Shown one piece after another: positions 13,643-21,550 of a stretch of 24,570 nt of DNA. How positions within the stretch are numbered: the stretch's first letter is position 1; each line of letters opens with the position of its first letter. The notes under the pieces are model-generated. The model was not told the origin of the DNA. It saw nothing but the letters and a program-made list of their open reading frames with translations, and made no database searches. Origin of the DNA: Apopatocola sp963618015. GTDB taxonomy: Bacteria > Bacillota > Clostridia > Oscillospirales > Oscillospiraceae. The DNA is taken from assembly GCA_963618015.1 (NCBI GenBank), contig CAVEQS010000040.1:1-24570 (forward strand). Reading direction: 5' to 3'. The translations under genes and the position numbers were made by a program.

Positions 13643-14538
13643 CGGCGCGCCTCCAGAATCTGCCGGGCGCGCTCGCTGTCGTGGGCGATCTGCGCGCCAA
13701 GCTCGTCAAGATCGGCAAATTGCCGCTCCGGACGCAGAAAGTCGAAAAATTCCAGAGAAAGCGTGCGGCCATAGAGATCCCCGTCGAAACCAAGAAGATG
13801 GCTCTCCACGGTAACGACCGGCTCGCTGCTCACGGTGGGGCGGACGCCGATGTTCGTAACGGCGGCAAACTCCCCCTCCGGGAGAATGGCGCGCGCGGCG
13901 TAAACGCCGTGCGGCGGGATAAGCACGCCGGGCGCAAACTGCATGTTCACCGTCGGCGCGCCGAGATGGCGGCCAAGCCGGTGGCCGTGGCGGACGCTGT
14001 CCGAGAGGAAATGCGGATGGCCGAGAAAGTGCTCGGCGCGGAGCATGTCCCCGGCTTGCAGCAGCGTGCGTATATAGGTAGAACTCACGGTGATGCCGTC
14101 GAGTTCTACTTTATCGACCACGTCGCATGTGAGGCCGTTGGTTGCGCAGTAATCGCGCAGGCGTTCCGCCGTGCCTTCACCGCGCCAGCCGAAGCAAAAG
14201 TCGTAGCCGACGACGAACCCCGCCACATCCAGCTTGGCGCGGATGCGCTGGAGAAACTCCTGCCACGGCATGTGCATCGTTTCCTCGGTGAAGTGCAGAA
14301 ACTCCACGCGCTCAATGCCGAAAAGACGCCGGATGATGGCGGCGCGGTCAGCCGCGCTGTTGATGAGCGGCACGCTTGTTCCGAACACAAAGGTGTCGGG
14401 ATGCGTATCAAACGTCATGACCGCCGGATCGACGCCGAGCGCTTTGGACCGCTCGATCGTGCGGTTCAAAAGCGCCGCGTGGCCGCGGTGTACACCGTCA
14501 AAAAAACCGAGCGCCAGAACGCATTTTCTCTCTGCCAT
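13639..14538 (-). CDS. ribF: Bifunctional riboflavin kinase/FAD synthetase
   Basis: A 299-residue cytosolic enzyme that phosphorylates riboflavin to FMN and adenylates FMN to FAD. The N-terminal nucleotidyltransferase domain has GFFDGVHRGH (residues 11-20), DTHPD and the VSSTYIR segment (151-157). The C-terminal flavokinase domain has HRLGRHLGAPTVNM (186-199), GVYAAR (211-216), NIGVRPTV (229-236) and the catalytic Glu in ESHLLGFDGDLYG (245 on). Length is normal. It lies 6 nt behind truB and is followed by the overlapping PY-rich gene. Confidence 0.95.
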   Translation of the reverse strand: MAERKCVLALGFFDGVHRGHAALLNRTIERSKALGVDPAVMTFDTHPDTFVFGTSVPLINSAADRAAIIRRLFGIERVEFLHFTEETMHMPWQEFLQRIRAKLDVAGFVVGYDFCFGWRGEGTAERLRDYCATNGLTCDVVDKVELDGITVSSTYIRTLLQAGDMLRAEHFLGHPHFLSDSVRHGHRLGRHLGAPTVNMQFAPGVLIPPHGVYAARAILPEGEFAAVTNIGVRPTVSSEPVVTVESHLLGFDGDLYGRTLSLEFFDFLRPERQFADLDELGAQIAHDSERARQILEARR

Positions 14539-14544
14539 GAATGA

Positions 14545-15405
14545 TCAAACCTCAAAAAAACTTTTTACCGTGACGGCCTCGCCGTCCGTGACGCGCCCGA
14601 TGGCGAGAAATTCGCCGTTTTCGGAATAAAAGCGCGTCTCTCCGTCCGGCGCGTTCGTCCGGAACGGATTGCCGCAGCGGCAGCGCTTTTCCTGCGCGGC
14701 GGTAAGCGTCAGCGCCGCGGCGGAAGAAAAGAGCGTGTCCACCGGGAGAAGTGTGTCGCGGTCGGCGCGCGTGAGCGCTCCGATGCGCCGCGCGTTTTCC
14801 ACCGAAAAATTCCCGGAGCGCGTGCGCCGAAGCGCTGCCATGCATCCGCCGCAGCCGAGATACTCGCCGAGATCGTGGCAGAGCGTGCGGATGTAGGTGC
14901 CCTTTGAGCAGCGGATACGAAGTATATGATCGCCGTTCTGCTGCCCGAGATAGTCGATGGAGTGGATCGTGATGCGCCTCGGCGTCCGCTCCACCTCGCC
15001 GCCGCGACGGGCGATGTCGTAGAGCTTCTGGCCGTTGATCTTAATGGCGCTGTACATCGGCGGGATCTGCTCGATCTCGCCGGTAAAGCGCCCGAGCGCC
15101 GCGCGGACGTCCTCTTCGGTAGGTAAGACGTCTGCCGAGCGCAGAAGGTTGCCTGTAATATCCTGGGTATCGGTAACGATGCCGGGGCGAAACGCCGCGA
15201 CATACTCCTTTGTTTCCGCCTCGGCAAACGACGCCGCGCGCGTGGCGCGGCCGACAAGCACGACAAGAAGCCCCGTAGCCAGCGGATCGAGCGTACCGGC
15301 ATGGCCGATGCGCCGCTCGCCCAGAATGCCCCGGAGCTTGGAAACGCAGTCCTGACTTGTCCAGCCCTCGTCCTTGTCGAGGAGCAGAATGCCGTTTATG
15401 CCCAT
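14545..15405 (-). CDS. truB: tRNA pseudouridine(55) synthase
   Basis: A 286-residue enzyme making pseudouridine 55 in the T-loop of tRNAs. It shows GILLLDKDEGWTS at the N-terminus, the catalytic Asp in HAGTLDPLATGLL (Asp 40), AAFRPGIVTDTQD (the FGxxTDTxD equivalent), PPMYSAIKINGQKLYDIAR and the RCSKGTYIRTLCHDLG motif. The C-terminal PUA-like domain is short. The ATG at 15405 has GGAGGAAGT just upstream and gives the family's MGINGILLLDK start; an in-frame extension upstream would lie inside nrnA. It overlaps nrnA by 10 nt. Confidence 0.94.
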   Translation of the reverse strand: MGINGILLLDKDEGWTSQDCVSKLRGILGERRIGHAGTLDPLATGLLVVLVGRATRAASFAEAETKEYVAAFRPGIVTDTQDITGNLLRSADVLPTEEDVRAALGRFTGEIEQIPPMYSAIKINGQKLYDIARRGGEVERTPRRITIHSIDYLGQQNGDHILRIRCSKGTYIRTLCHDLGEYLGCGGCMAALRRTRSGNFSVENARRIGALTRADRDTLLPVDTLFSSAAALTLTAAQEKRCRCGNPFRTNAPDGETRFYSENGEFLAIGRVTDGEAVTVKSFFEV

Positions 15406-16337
15406 ACTTCCTCCACGGCGCGGCGCACCGCGTCCGCCGTTTCGTCCGGCGAGAGATCGAGCTCGCACCCGGACGCCATTTTATGGCCGCCGCCGCCGAA
15501 GCGGGCGCAGACCTGCGAAGCGTCCACGCCGCCGTCCGTGCGCAGGGACACCTTGCTGCGCGGCGGGTTTACGGAGAGCTCGCGTACCGTTACCGATACG
15601 CGGTTGCCCCGGACCTGTCCGGCGAGCGAGGCAAGATCGCTGCAATCGTCCTCGGTGACACCGGCGCGGCGCAGCATGTCGAGCGTGATGACGGCGATGT
15701 TGATCGCATGGTCGCGGTAGGAGCAGAGCGAGGAATACACCATGCCCTCCAGCGCGAGACGCGCCGGGGACTTGGTGCGGAAAAAGAGCTTATTGAGCAA
15801 CGGCAGATCCGCCCCGGCGTCGCAAAGGCGCGCTGCGGCGCGGAATGTGGCGCTGTTCGTGTTGGCGTAGCAGAAGCAGCCGGTGTCCGTGGAGACGGCA
15901 ATATAGAGAAGATCGGCCTCCGTTTTATCCGGCGCGCCGAAAAGCTCCTCAATGAGCGCGAGAACAAGCTCGCCGCAGGCGGCGCTGTGTGTCCAGATAA
16001 CGGCGTTCTCCGGCTGCTCGCCGCGGGGAACGTGGTGGTCGAGCTTGAGCGCGATCTCTCCCGCAAAGCCGCGGGCGAGAAGCTTGCTTTCGGCCACGTC
16101 TACGCTCACACACGTTTCGGGAACAAATCCCTCCGGCGCAAAGTACGGCGAAACGAAGGGGACAAAGGTCTCCGTAATTTCGGGATTTCTATAAAGATGC
16201 GCCGTTTTTCCCAAACGGCGCAGCGCGTGGCACAGCGCAGAGGCGCTTCCGAGAGTGTCCCCGTCCGGCCTCTGATGTGTCACCAAGAGATAGTTGTCGT
16301 GCGCGCGGAGATACGCGGCGCATTCCAAAAGTTCCAT
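15396..16337 (-). CDS. nrnA: DHH-family nanoRNase/pAp phosphatase
   Basis: A 313-residue DHH/DHHA1 phosphoesterase that degrades very short RNAs and dephosphorylates 3',5'-phosphoadenosine in Firmicutes. Metal ligands are visible in THQRPDGDTLG (His 21, Asp 25, Asp 27), SVDVAES (Asp 80) and LDHHVPRG (Asp-His-His 100-102), with a further Asp in AVSTDTGCF. The C-terminal DHHA1 domain carries the RNA-binding ARFGGGGHKMASG. It sits between rbfA and truB, its usual place in clostridial operons. It starts two nt after the rbfA stop codon. Confidence 0.92.
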   Translation of the reverse strand: MELLECAAYLRAHDNYLLVTHQRPDGDTLGSASALCHALRRLGKTAHLYRNPEITETFVPFVSPYFAPEGFVPETCVSVDVAESKLLARGFAGEIALKLDHHVPRGEQPENAVIWTHSAACGELVLALIEELFGAPDKTEADLLYIAVSTDTGCFCYANTNSATFRAAARLCDAGADLPLLNKLFFRTKSPARLALEGMVYSSLCSYRDHAINIAVITLDMLRRAGVTEDDCSDLASLAGQVRGNRVSVTVRELSVNPPRSKVSLRTDGGVDASQVCARFGGGGHKMASGCELDLSPDETADAVRRAVEEVWA

Positions 16338-16339
16338 GC

Positions 16340-16711
16340 TTACTCGTTTTCCCCGGCCTTGGGCGAAGCGTCGTCCAGATGCCGGATGATGTCGTTGATG
16401 TGCGCGCCGTGCTCGATGGAGTGGTCAAGATCAAAGATCAGCTCCGGCGTATACCGCAGCGAGAGGGAGGTGCCCAGCTCGTGCCGCAGCCAGCCGCCGC
16501 ACGATTTGAGACCTTTTTTGAGCTCCTTTTCGTTCACGTCGCCGAGCACGCTCAGATACACGGTGCAGTAGCGCAGATCGCCCGTCGTCTCGGTGCGGAC
16601 AATGCTCAGCAGATCGCCCTGCTGCACGCGCGGATCCTTCACCTCGCGCAGAAGCGAGGCGAGCGTGCGCTGGATATCGTCGTTGATGCGCTGGATGTGA
16701 TTGGACGGCAT
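16340..16711 (-). CDS. rbfA: 30S ribosome-binding factor A
   Basis: A 123-residue protein of the KH-like RbfA family that binds the 30S subunit during late maturation of 16S rRNA. It has the N-terminal helix HIQRINDDIQRTLASLLRE, then VKDPRV, the strand TVYLSVLGD (with the usual Val-Tyr-Ser pattern), GWLRHELGTSLSLRYTPEL and FDLDHSIEHGAHI. It lies between infB (17 nt away) and nrnA (2 nt away). Confidence 0.95.
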   Translation of the reverse strand: MPSNHIQRINDDIQRTLASLLREVKDPRVQQGDLLSIVRTETTGDLRYCTVYLSVLGDVNEKELKKGLKSCGGWLRHELGTSLSLRYTPELIFDLDHSIEHGAHINDIIRHLDDASPKAGENE

Positions 16712-16728
16712 AGTTTACCCTTCCTCTC

Positions 16729-19092
16729 TTACAGCTGCTCGGTGACGAAGCACTCGATGATGTCGCCTTCCTTGATGTCGTTGAACTTTTCGACCTGCAT
16801 GCCGCACTCGTAACCGGCGGAGACTTCCTTGACATCGTCCTTAAAGCGGCGCAGCGAAGCAAGCTCGCCTTCGAAAATGACGATGTTGTCGCGGTTGACG
16901 CGCACACTGCAATTGCGCTGGATCTTGCCGTCCTGCACATAGCAGCCGCACACGGTGCCGACCTTGGACACGCGGAACGTCTGGCGCACCTCGGCGTGGC
17001 CGATGATGACCTCGTGGAACTTCGGCGCGAGCATGCCCTTCATGGCGGCTTCGACGTCGTTGATGCAGTCATAAATGACGCGGTACATGCGCAGCTCCAC
17101 CTTGGCGCGCTCGGCGCTGTCGCGCGCGGCGTTGTCCGGGCGGACGTTGAAGCCGACGATAACGGCGTTGCTCGTGGAGGCGAGCATGACGTCCGACTCG
17201 TTGATCGCGCCGACACCGGAATGGATGACGCGCACGCGGACTTCCTCGTTGGAGAGCTTTTCGAGCGAGGTCTTGACGGCCTCGGCGCTGCCCTGCACGT
17301 CGGCCTTGACGATGATGTTGAAGTCCTTGAGATCGCCCTCTTGGATGCGGGCGAACAGATCTTCGAGAGAGACCTTCTTGCTCGCGCCCGCGGCAGCGGC
17401 GCTGCGCTGTGCGGCAAGGCGCTCTTCAGCGAGCGTGCGCGCCATGCGCTCGTCGGCAACGGCGTTGAACACGTCGCCCGCAGACGGTACCTCGGACATA
17501 CCGGCGATCTCCACCGGGACGGAGGGGCCGGCCTCGGTGATGCGCTCGCCGCGGTCGTTCGTCATAACGCGGACGCGGCCGACGGCGGTACCGGCAATGA
17601 TGATGTCGCCGGTGTGGAGCGTGCCGTTCTGCACGAGAACGGTCATGATCGGGCCGCGGCCCTTGTCGAGACGCGCTTCCACGACCGTACCGCGCGCCGG
17701 GCGGTTCGGGTTGGCCTTGAGCTCCATGATCTCGGCCTGCAGCACGAGATTTTCGAGAAGCTCCGTGACGCCCGCGCCGGTCTTCGCGGAGATCGGGCAG
17801 ACGATCGTGTCGCCGCCCCACTCCTCGGGGACGAGATCGTATTTGGTGAGATCCTGCTTGACGCGGTCGGGGTTCGCGCCGGGAAGATCCATTTTGTTGA
17901 TCGCCACGACGATCGGCGTACCGGCGGCCTTGGCGTGGTTGATAGACTCGATCGTCTGCGGCATGATGCCGTCATCGGCCGCGACGACGAGAATGGCGAT
18001 ATCGGTCACCATCGCGCCGCGGGCGCGCATGGTGGTAAAGGCTTCGTGACCCGGCGTATCGAGGAAGGTGACGGGGTTGCCGTTGACCATCACGCGGTAT
18101 GCGCCGATGTGCTGCGTAATGCCGCCCGCCTCACCGGCGACGACGTTCGCACTGCGGATGCGGTCGAGCAGGGAGGTCTTGCCGTGGTCGACGTGACCCA
18201 TGACGACGACGACCGGCGCGCGGGGAACGAGTTCGTCCTCGGTATCGACGTGGTCGTCAATGAGACGATCCTCAACCGTCACAACGACCTCATGCTCCAC
18301 CTTGCAGCCGAGCTCCATGGCGACGAGCGCGGCGGTATCGTAGTCGATCACGTCGGACACGGACGCCATCACGCCGAGCTTGATGAGCTGCTTGATGACC
18401 TCGACCGCCGTCTTCTTCATGCGGGAGGCGAGCTCGCCGACGTTGATCTCGTCGGGAATGCTGACCTTGAGCTGCTGCTTTTTCGCAACCTCAAACTGCA
18501 GGCGCTGCATCTTGTCGCGCTCTTCCTGGCGGCGCTTGGCGCTTGCGACCTGCTGCTGGCGCTGCTTGTTCTTGTTCTGGATCTTTTCCTTGCCGCCGCG
18601 GCGGATGTCTTTGTCCTTGCCGGAATTGCCGGCGTTGCCGGCGATCTTGTCGAAGCGCTCGTCGTACTTCGAAAGGTTCGCTCCGGCGGAGCCGCGGGTA
18701 TCGACGACGCGCTTTTCCACGACCTGCTTCGGCTGGATGGGTTTCTCCTGCTTCGGCTTCTGCGGCTGCTGCACAGGGGCGGCAGCGGCCGCGGGAGCCT
18801 GTGCGGGGGCAGCGGCCTTTTCCTGCACGGGAGCGGCGGACTTTTTCTCTTCCGGCGCCTTGGCGGGAGCCTTCTTCTCCTCCGGTTCGGGGGCGAAGAT
18901 CTCGGCGATGCTGCCGACCTGGTGGTGCTGCGTCAGATACTCGAAAATGATGTCCAGCTCGGCGTCCTCGAGAACCTGCATATGGTTCTTCGGCGTCGTG
19001 GCATAGTCGGTGAGGATCTGGGAAATATCCTTGGAGGTCATGCCGAAATCCTTGGCAACCTCATGAATGCGGTATTTAAAATCAAGCGCCAT
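16729..19092 (-). CDS. infB: Translation initiation factor IF-2
   Basis: A 787-residue GTPase that delivers initiator tRNA to the 30S subunit. The N-terminal IF2-N domain spans residues 1-55. A low-complexity Ala/Pro/Gln/Lys-rich linker (about 70-200) includes EEKK repeats and a basic coiled segment. A second IF2-N domain lies at about 205-260. The G domain has G1 GHVDHGKT (299-306), the G2 region GGITQHIGAY, G3 DTPGHEAF (345-352), G4 NKMD (399-402) and G5 SAKTG. Domains II to IV follow and end IIECFVTEQL. The ribosome binding site AGGAGG is embedded in the last codons of ylxQ, 2 nt from it. The linker length fits clostridial IF2. Confidence 0.97.
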   Translation of the reverse strand: MALDFKYRIHEVAKDFGMTSKDISQILTDYATTPKNHMQVLEDAELDIIFEYLTQHHQVGSIAEIFAPEPEEKKAPAKAPEEKKSAAPVQEKAAAPAQAPAAAAAPVQQPQKPKQEKPIQPKQVVEKRVVDTRGSAGANLSKYDERFDKIAGNAGNSGKDKDIRRGGKEKIQNKNKQRQQQVASAKRRQEERDKMQRLQFEVAKKQQLKVSIPDEINVGELASRMKKTAVEVIKQLIKLGVMASVSDVIDYDTAALVAMELGCKVEHEVVVTVEDRLIDDHVDTEDELVPRAPVVVVMGHVDHGKTSLLDRIRSANVVAGEAGGITQHIGAYRVMVNGNPVTFLDTPGHEAFTTMRARGAMVTDIAILVVAADDGIMPQTIESINHAKAAGTPIVVAINKMDLPGANPDRVKQDLTKYDLVPEEWGGDTIVCPISAKTGAGVTELLENLVLQAEIMELKANPNRPARGTVVEARLDKGRGPIMTVLVQNGTLHTGDIIIAGTAVGRVRVMTNDRGERITEAGPSVPVEIAGMSEVPSAGDVFNAVADERMARTLAEERLAAQRSAAAAGASKKVSLEDLFARIQEGDLKDFNIIVKADVQGSAEAVKTSLEKLSNEEVRVRVIHSGVGAINESDVMLASTSNAVIVGFNVRPDNAARDSAERAKVELRMYRVIYDCINDVEAAMKGMLAPKFHEVIIGHAEVRQTFRVSKVGTVCGCYVQDGKIQRNCSVRVNRDNIVIFEGELASLRRFKDDVKEVSAGYECGMQVEKFNDIKEGDIIECFVTEQL

Positions 19093-19094
19093 AC

Positions 19095-19508
19095 TTATTT
19101 CCTCCTTTTTCCGCTCTCGGTGTGCTTACGGGGCGCGGCCTTCCGCCGCTTGAGCTTATCCTCGCGCTGGGCGAGCAGTTCGGCTGTTTCCTTCCAGCCG
19201 GGAAGCTCCTCGGCAAGCGCGGCGGCGAACCGCGCGGCGAGGGGCAGATCGGTGAAGCAGAGCATGCTGCATCCGCGCTTGCCCATCATGGCGGAGAGCT
19301 CCGCCTTCGTCCAGGGCAGCGTTTGCAGCGGTGCACGGTGACCGTACAAAAAACCCGCGGCGCGTTTCTGCGCGTTGGGAGAAGCGTCGGCGGCGAGCAT
19401 CAAAAGCCGCGCCTTTCCGGCGGCGACCGCCGTGCCGCTTCCTTCCTCGCCGACGGCGAGCATCCCGCCCTTCCGGGCGAGACCGAGATACTGTGCTGCC
19501 TTATCCAT
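19095..19508 (-). CDS. ylxQ: YlxQ, L7Ae-family putative RNA-binding protein
   Basis: A 137-residue L7Ae/L30e-fold protein of the YlxQ family. It begins MDKAAQYLGLARKGGMLAVG, continues with KARLLMLAADASPNAQ and ends in a basic tail (DKLKRRKAAPRKHTESGKRRK-like). The family probably binds kink-turn or related RNA, but its cellular role is not settled. I chose the ATG at 19508, which overlaps ylxR by 8 nt; the in-frame extension upstream lies within ylxR. It precedes infB by 2 nt. Confidence 0.85.
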   Translation of the reverse strand: MDKAAQYLGLARKGGMLAVGEEGSGTAVAAGKARLLMLAADASPNAQKRAAGFLYGHRAPLQTLPWTKAELSAMMGKRGCSMLCFTDLPLAARFAAALAEELPGWKETAELLAQREDKLKRRKAAPRKHTESGKRRK

Positions 19509-19770
19509 CGCCCGCCTCCAATTCCGCCGCGAGCCGCGCCCACACGTCCTCCGGCACGGGGACGGACAGAGCGCGCTCCAGCGCGCGCGATTTGACCGCA
19601 CGCTTCAAACACTCACTGCTGCGGCAGAGATAGGCACCGCGACCCGGCACCTTGCCGCGCAGATCGATGGAGAGCTCTCCCTCCGGCGAGCGGACAACGC
19701 GGATCAGTTCATTTTTCGGTTTTTGTTCACGGCAGCCGATGCACTGCCGGAGCGGTACGGTTTTCGGCAA
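19501..19770 (-). CDS. ylxR: YlxR family RNA-binding protein (RnpM)
   Basis: An 89-residue protein with the YlxR pattern: CIGCREQKPKNELIRVVR (CxxC), then GKVPGRGAYLC and CLKRAVK. This family binds RNA, and members have been linked to RNase P. No ATG is in place; the TTG at 19770 is the best start because AGGAGGAG sits 5 nt upstream and it gives the family's PKTVPLRQCIGC beginning. It stands between nusA and ylxQ, as in other Firmicutes, and overlaps ylxQ by 8 nt. Confidence 0.88.
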   Translation of the reverse strand: MPKTVPLRQCIGCREQKPKNELIRVVRSPEGELSIDLRGKVPGRGAYLCRSSECLKRAVKSRALERALSVPVPEDVWARLAAELEAGDG

Positions 19771-19820
19771 AAGCGCTCCTCCTGAAAAATATGTGGATTG
19801 CGGGTTTTGTTTGAAAGAAT

Positions 19821-20894
19821 TTATTCGTTCGCGGCGCTCTCGGGCTTGATGTCGATCTTGTAGCCGGTGAGACGCGCGGCGAGACGGGCGTTCTGCCCCT
19901 CTTTGCCGATGGCGAGAGAGAGCTGGCTGTCCGGCACGATCACGCGGCAGCTGCGGCCTTCCTCGAGCACTTCGACGGAAACGACCTCCGCCGGGGAGAG
20001 CGCCGAGGCAATGTACTGCTCGGGATCCTCGCTGTACTTGATGATATCGATCTTCTCGCCGCCGAGCTCGTTGACGATGCTTGCCACACGTCCGCCGCGG
20101 GGGCCGACGCATGCGCCGATCGGATCAACCTCGGGATCGGCGGAGTAAACCGCCATCTTCGTGCGGCTGCCGGCCTCGCGGGCGATGGAGCGGATCTCCA
20201 CCGTGCCGTCGAAAATTTCGGGCACTTCCAGCTCGAAGAGCCGCTTGACGAGACCGGGGTGCGTGCGGGAGATGAGCACCTGCGGGCCGCGGGTAGACTT
20301 GCGCACCTCAACGACATAAACCTTGATGCGGTCGCCCTCGGTGAGCTCCTCGCCCTTGATGCGCTCGGTGGGGGAGAGCATGGCCTCGGTAAACTCGCTG
20401 TTGGAGCTGATCTTGATGGACACGGCGCCGGTGCGCGGCTCGATGCGCGTGACGACGCCGGTGAGAATTTCGTGCTCCTTGGAGGTGAACTCGTCATAGA
20501 TGATGCCGCGTTCCGCCTCGCGGATGCCCTGAATGATGACCTGCTTGGCCGCCTGCGCCGCGATGCGGCCGAACTTTTTCGTTTCGACCGGGATGCGGAC
20601 AACGTCGCCGATGTGCGCCTTCTTATCGTAGTGCTGCGCCTCGTCGAGCAGGATCTGCGTGGCGTCGTTCACGTACTCGCTCTCCTCCACGATGGTCTTG
20701 AGAACGAACATGGAGATGGTCTTCTTGCCCTCGTCCATGATGACCTCAACGTTATCCTCGCAGTCGGGGTTGTCGCGCTTGAAGGCGGTCAGCAGAGCCT
20801 GCTGGATCTTCTCCTGCATGTATCCGCGGGGGATGCCCTTTTCCTTTTCGATCTGCTCGATGGCGTCAAAAAATTCGGCGTTCATTGCACTCAT
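19821..20894 (-). CDS. nusA: Transcription termination/antitermination factor NusA
   Basis: A 357-residue protein that binds RNA polymerase and controls pausing, termination and antitermination. The N-terminal polymerase-binding domain begins NAEFFDAIEQIEKEKGI. An S1 domain lies at about 135-200 (EILTGVVTRIEPRTGAVSI). KH1 and KH2 follow, with GACVGPRGGRVASI and AIGKEGQNARLAARLTG. It ends soon after KH2, as Gram-positive NusA does, without the acidic repeats of proteobacteria. AAGGAG is 9 nt before the ATG. Second gene of the operon, after rimP. Confidence 0.96.
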   Translation of the reverse strand: MSAMNAEFFDAIEQIEKEKGIPRGYMQEKIQQALLTAFKRDNPDCEDNVEVIMDEGKKTISMFVLKTIVEESEYVNDATQILLDEAQHYDKKAHIGDVVRIPVETKKFGRIAAQAAKQVIIQGIREAERGIIYDEFTSKEHEILTGVVTRIEPRTGAVSIKISSNSEFTEAMLSPTERIKGEELTEGDRIKVYVVEVRKSTRGPQVLISRTHPGLVKRLFELEVPEIFDGTVEIRSIAREAGSRTKMAVYSADPEVDPIGACVGPRGGRVASIVNELGGEKIDIIKYSEDPEQYIASALSPAEVVSVEVLEEGRSCRVIVPDSQLSLAIGKEGQNARLAARLTGYKIDIKPESAANE

Positions 20895-20931
20895 CTATTT
20901 TCGCTCCTTACGTTATGTCGTGGGTGTTTTT

Positions 20932-21384
20932 TTACAGCACGCGCAGCCGTACCTGCGCGATCTGGGACTTTTCAAAGGTGAGCTCTTTTCCGGCAGCAGT
21001 CAGCGTAACATTGCCGTCGTTGTACCCGGAGAGCGTTCCGACAAAGGACTTGCTGCCGTTCACCGGCTTATAGAGCCGGACTTCCGCGCCGCTGCCCATG
21101 AAGCGCTCAAAATCGCCGGGGCGCTTGAGCTCGCGCTCGGCACCGGCGGAACTGACCTCGAAAACGTAGCTGTCGGGAATGGGATCGGCCTCGTCCAGCA
21201 CGGGATCGAGCGCGCGGGAGAGCGCTTCGCAGTCGTTGATGGAAACGCCGCCGTCCTTGTCGATGTATACGCGCAGGAACCACTGCCCGGCCTCGCGGAT
21301 GTATTCCACATCCCAAAGCTCCAGCCCCAGCTCCGCGGCGATGGGCGCGGCCAGCGCGGTCACGGTCTCGGTGACTTTACTCAT
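20932..21384 (-). CDS. rimP: Ribosome maturation factor RimP
   Basis: A 150-residue protein needed for early 30S subunit assembly. It carries GLELWDVEYIREAGQWFLRV, YIDKDGGVSINDCEALSRAL, YVFEVSSAGAERELKRPGDF and the C-terminal Sm-like strand set ending VRLRVL. It is the first gene of the nusA-infB operon, with a promoter and leader hairpin upstream (21434-21511). Confidence 0.95.
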   Translation of the reverse strand: MSKVTETVTALAAPIAAELGLELWDVEYIREAGQWFLRVYIDKDGGVSINDCEALSRALDPVLDEADPIPDSYVFEVSSAGAERELKRPGDFERFMGSGAEVRLYKPVNGSKSFVGTLSGYNDGNVTLTAAGKELTFEKSQIAQVRLRVL

Positions 21385-21433
21385 AAAAACCTCTCAATTT
21401 CCAAATCCTGACATTTTCTTTTAAATCAACAAA

Positions 21434-21456
21434 AAGAGTGGGTTTTGCCCACTCTT
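21434..21456 (-). terminator. Leader hairpin/attenuator before rimP
   Basis: A perfect 9-bp stem (AAGAGTGGG at 21434-21442 with CCCACTCTT at 21448-21456) and 5-nt loop. On the minus strand it runs into TTTTTGTTG, so it is an intrinsic terminator by structure. It lies about 20 nt after the predicted start and 50 nt before rimP, within the leader. It can attenuate the operon and also stop read-through from the capA-like gene. NusA-dependent attenuation of the homologous operon is known in Bacillus subtilis; the same control here is inference. Confidence 0.8.
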
Positions 21457-21482
21457 CCTGTTTCTTACGTTCGTACGAGGAG

Positions 21483-21511
21483 ATTATACCACCCTCTGCG
21501 CACGATTGCAA
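21483..21511 (-). promoter_or_regulatory. Sigma-A promoter of the rimP-nusA-infB operon
   Basis: Minus-strand -35 TTGCAA (21506-21511), 17-nt spacer, perfect -10 TATAAT (21483-21488). It lies 40 nt past the stop of the upstream capA-like gene, which has no terminator of its own. Confidence 0.85.
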
Positions 21512-21550
21512 GTGATTTCCATAAATTAAATATAAGGTATGCGTCTTTTT

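Noticed and set aside
16996..19341. A 781-codon open frame on the plus strand opposite infB.
   Set aside because: It is antisense to a clear IF-2 gene, its product is Arg/Asp/His/Gly-rich without domains, and it exists because codon bias in GC-rich genes keeps the opposite frame open.
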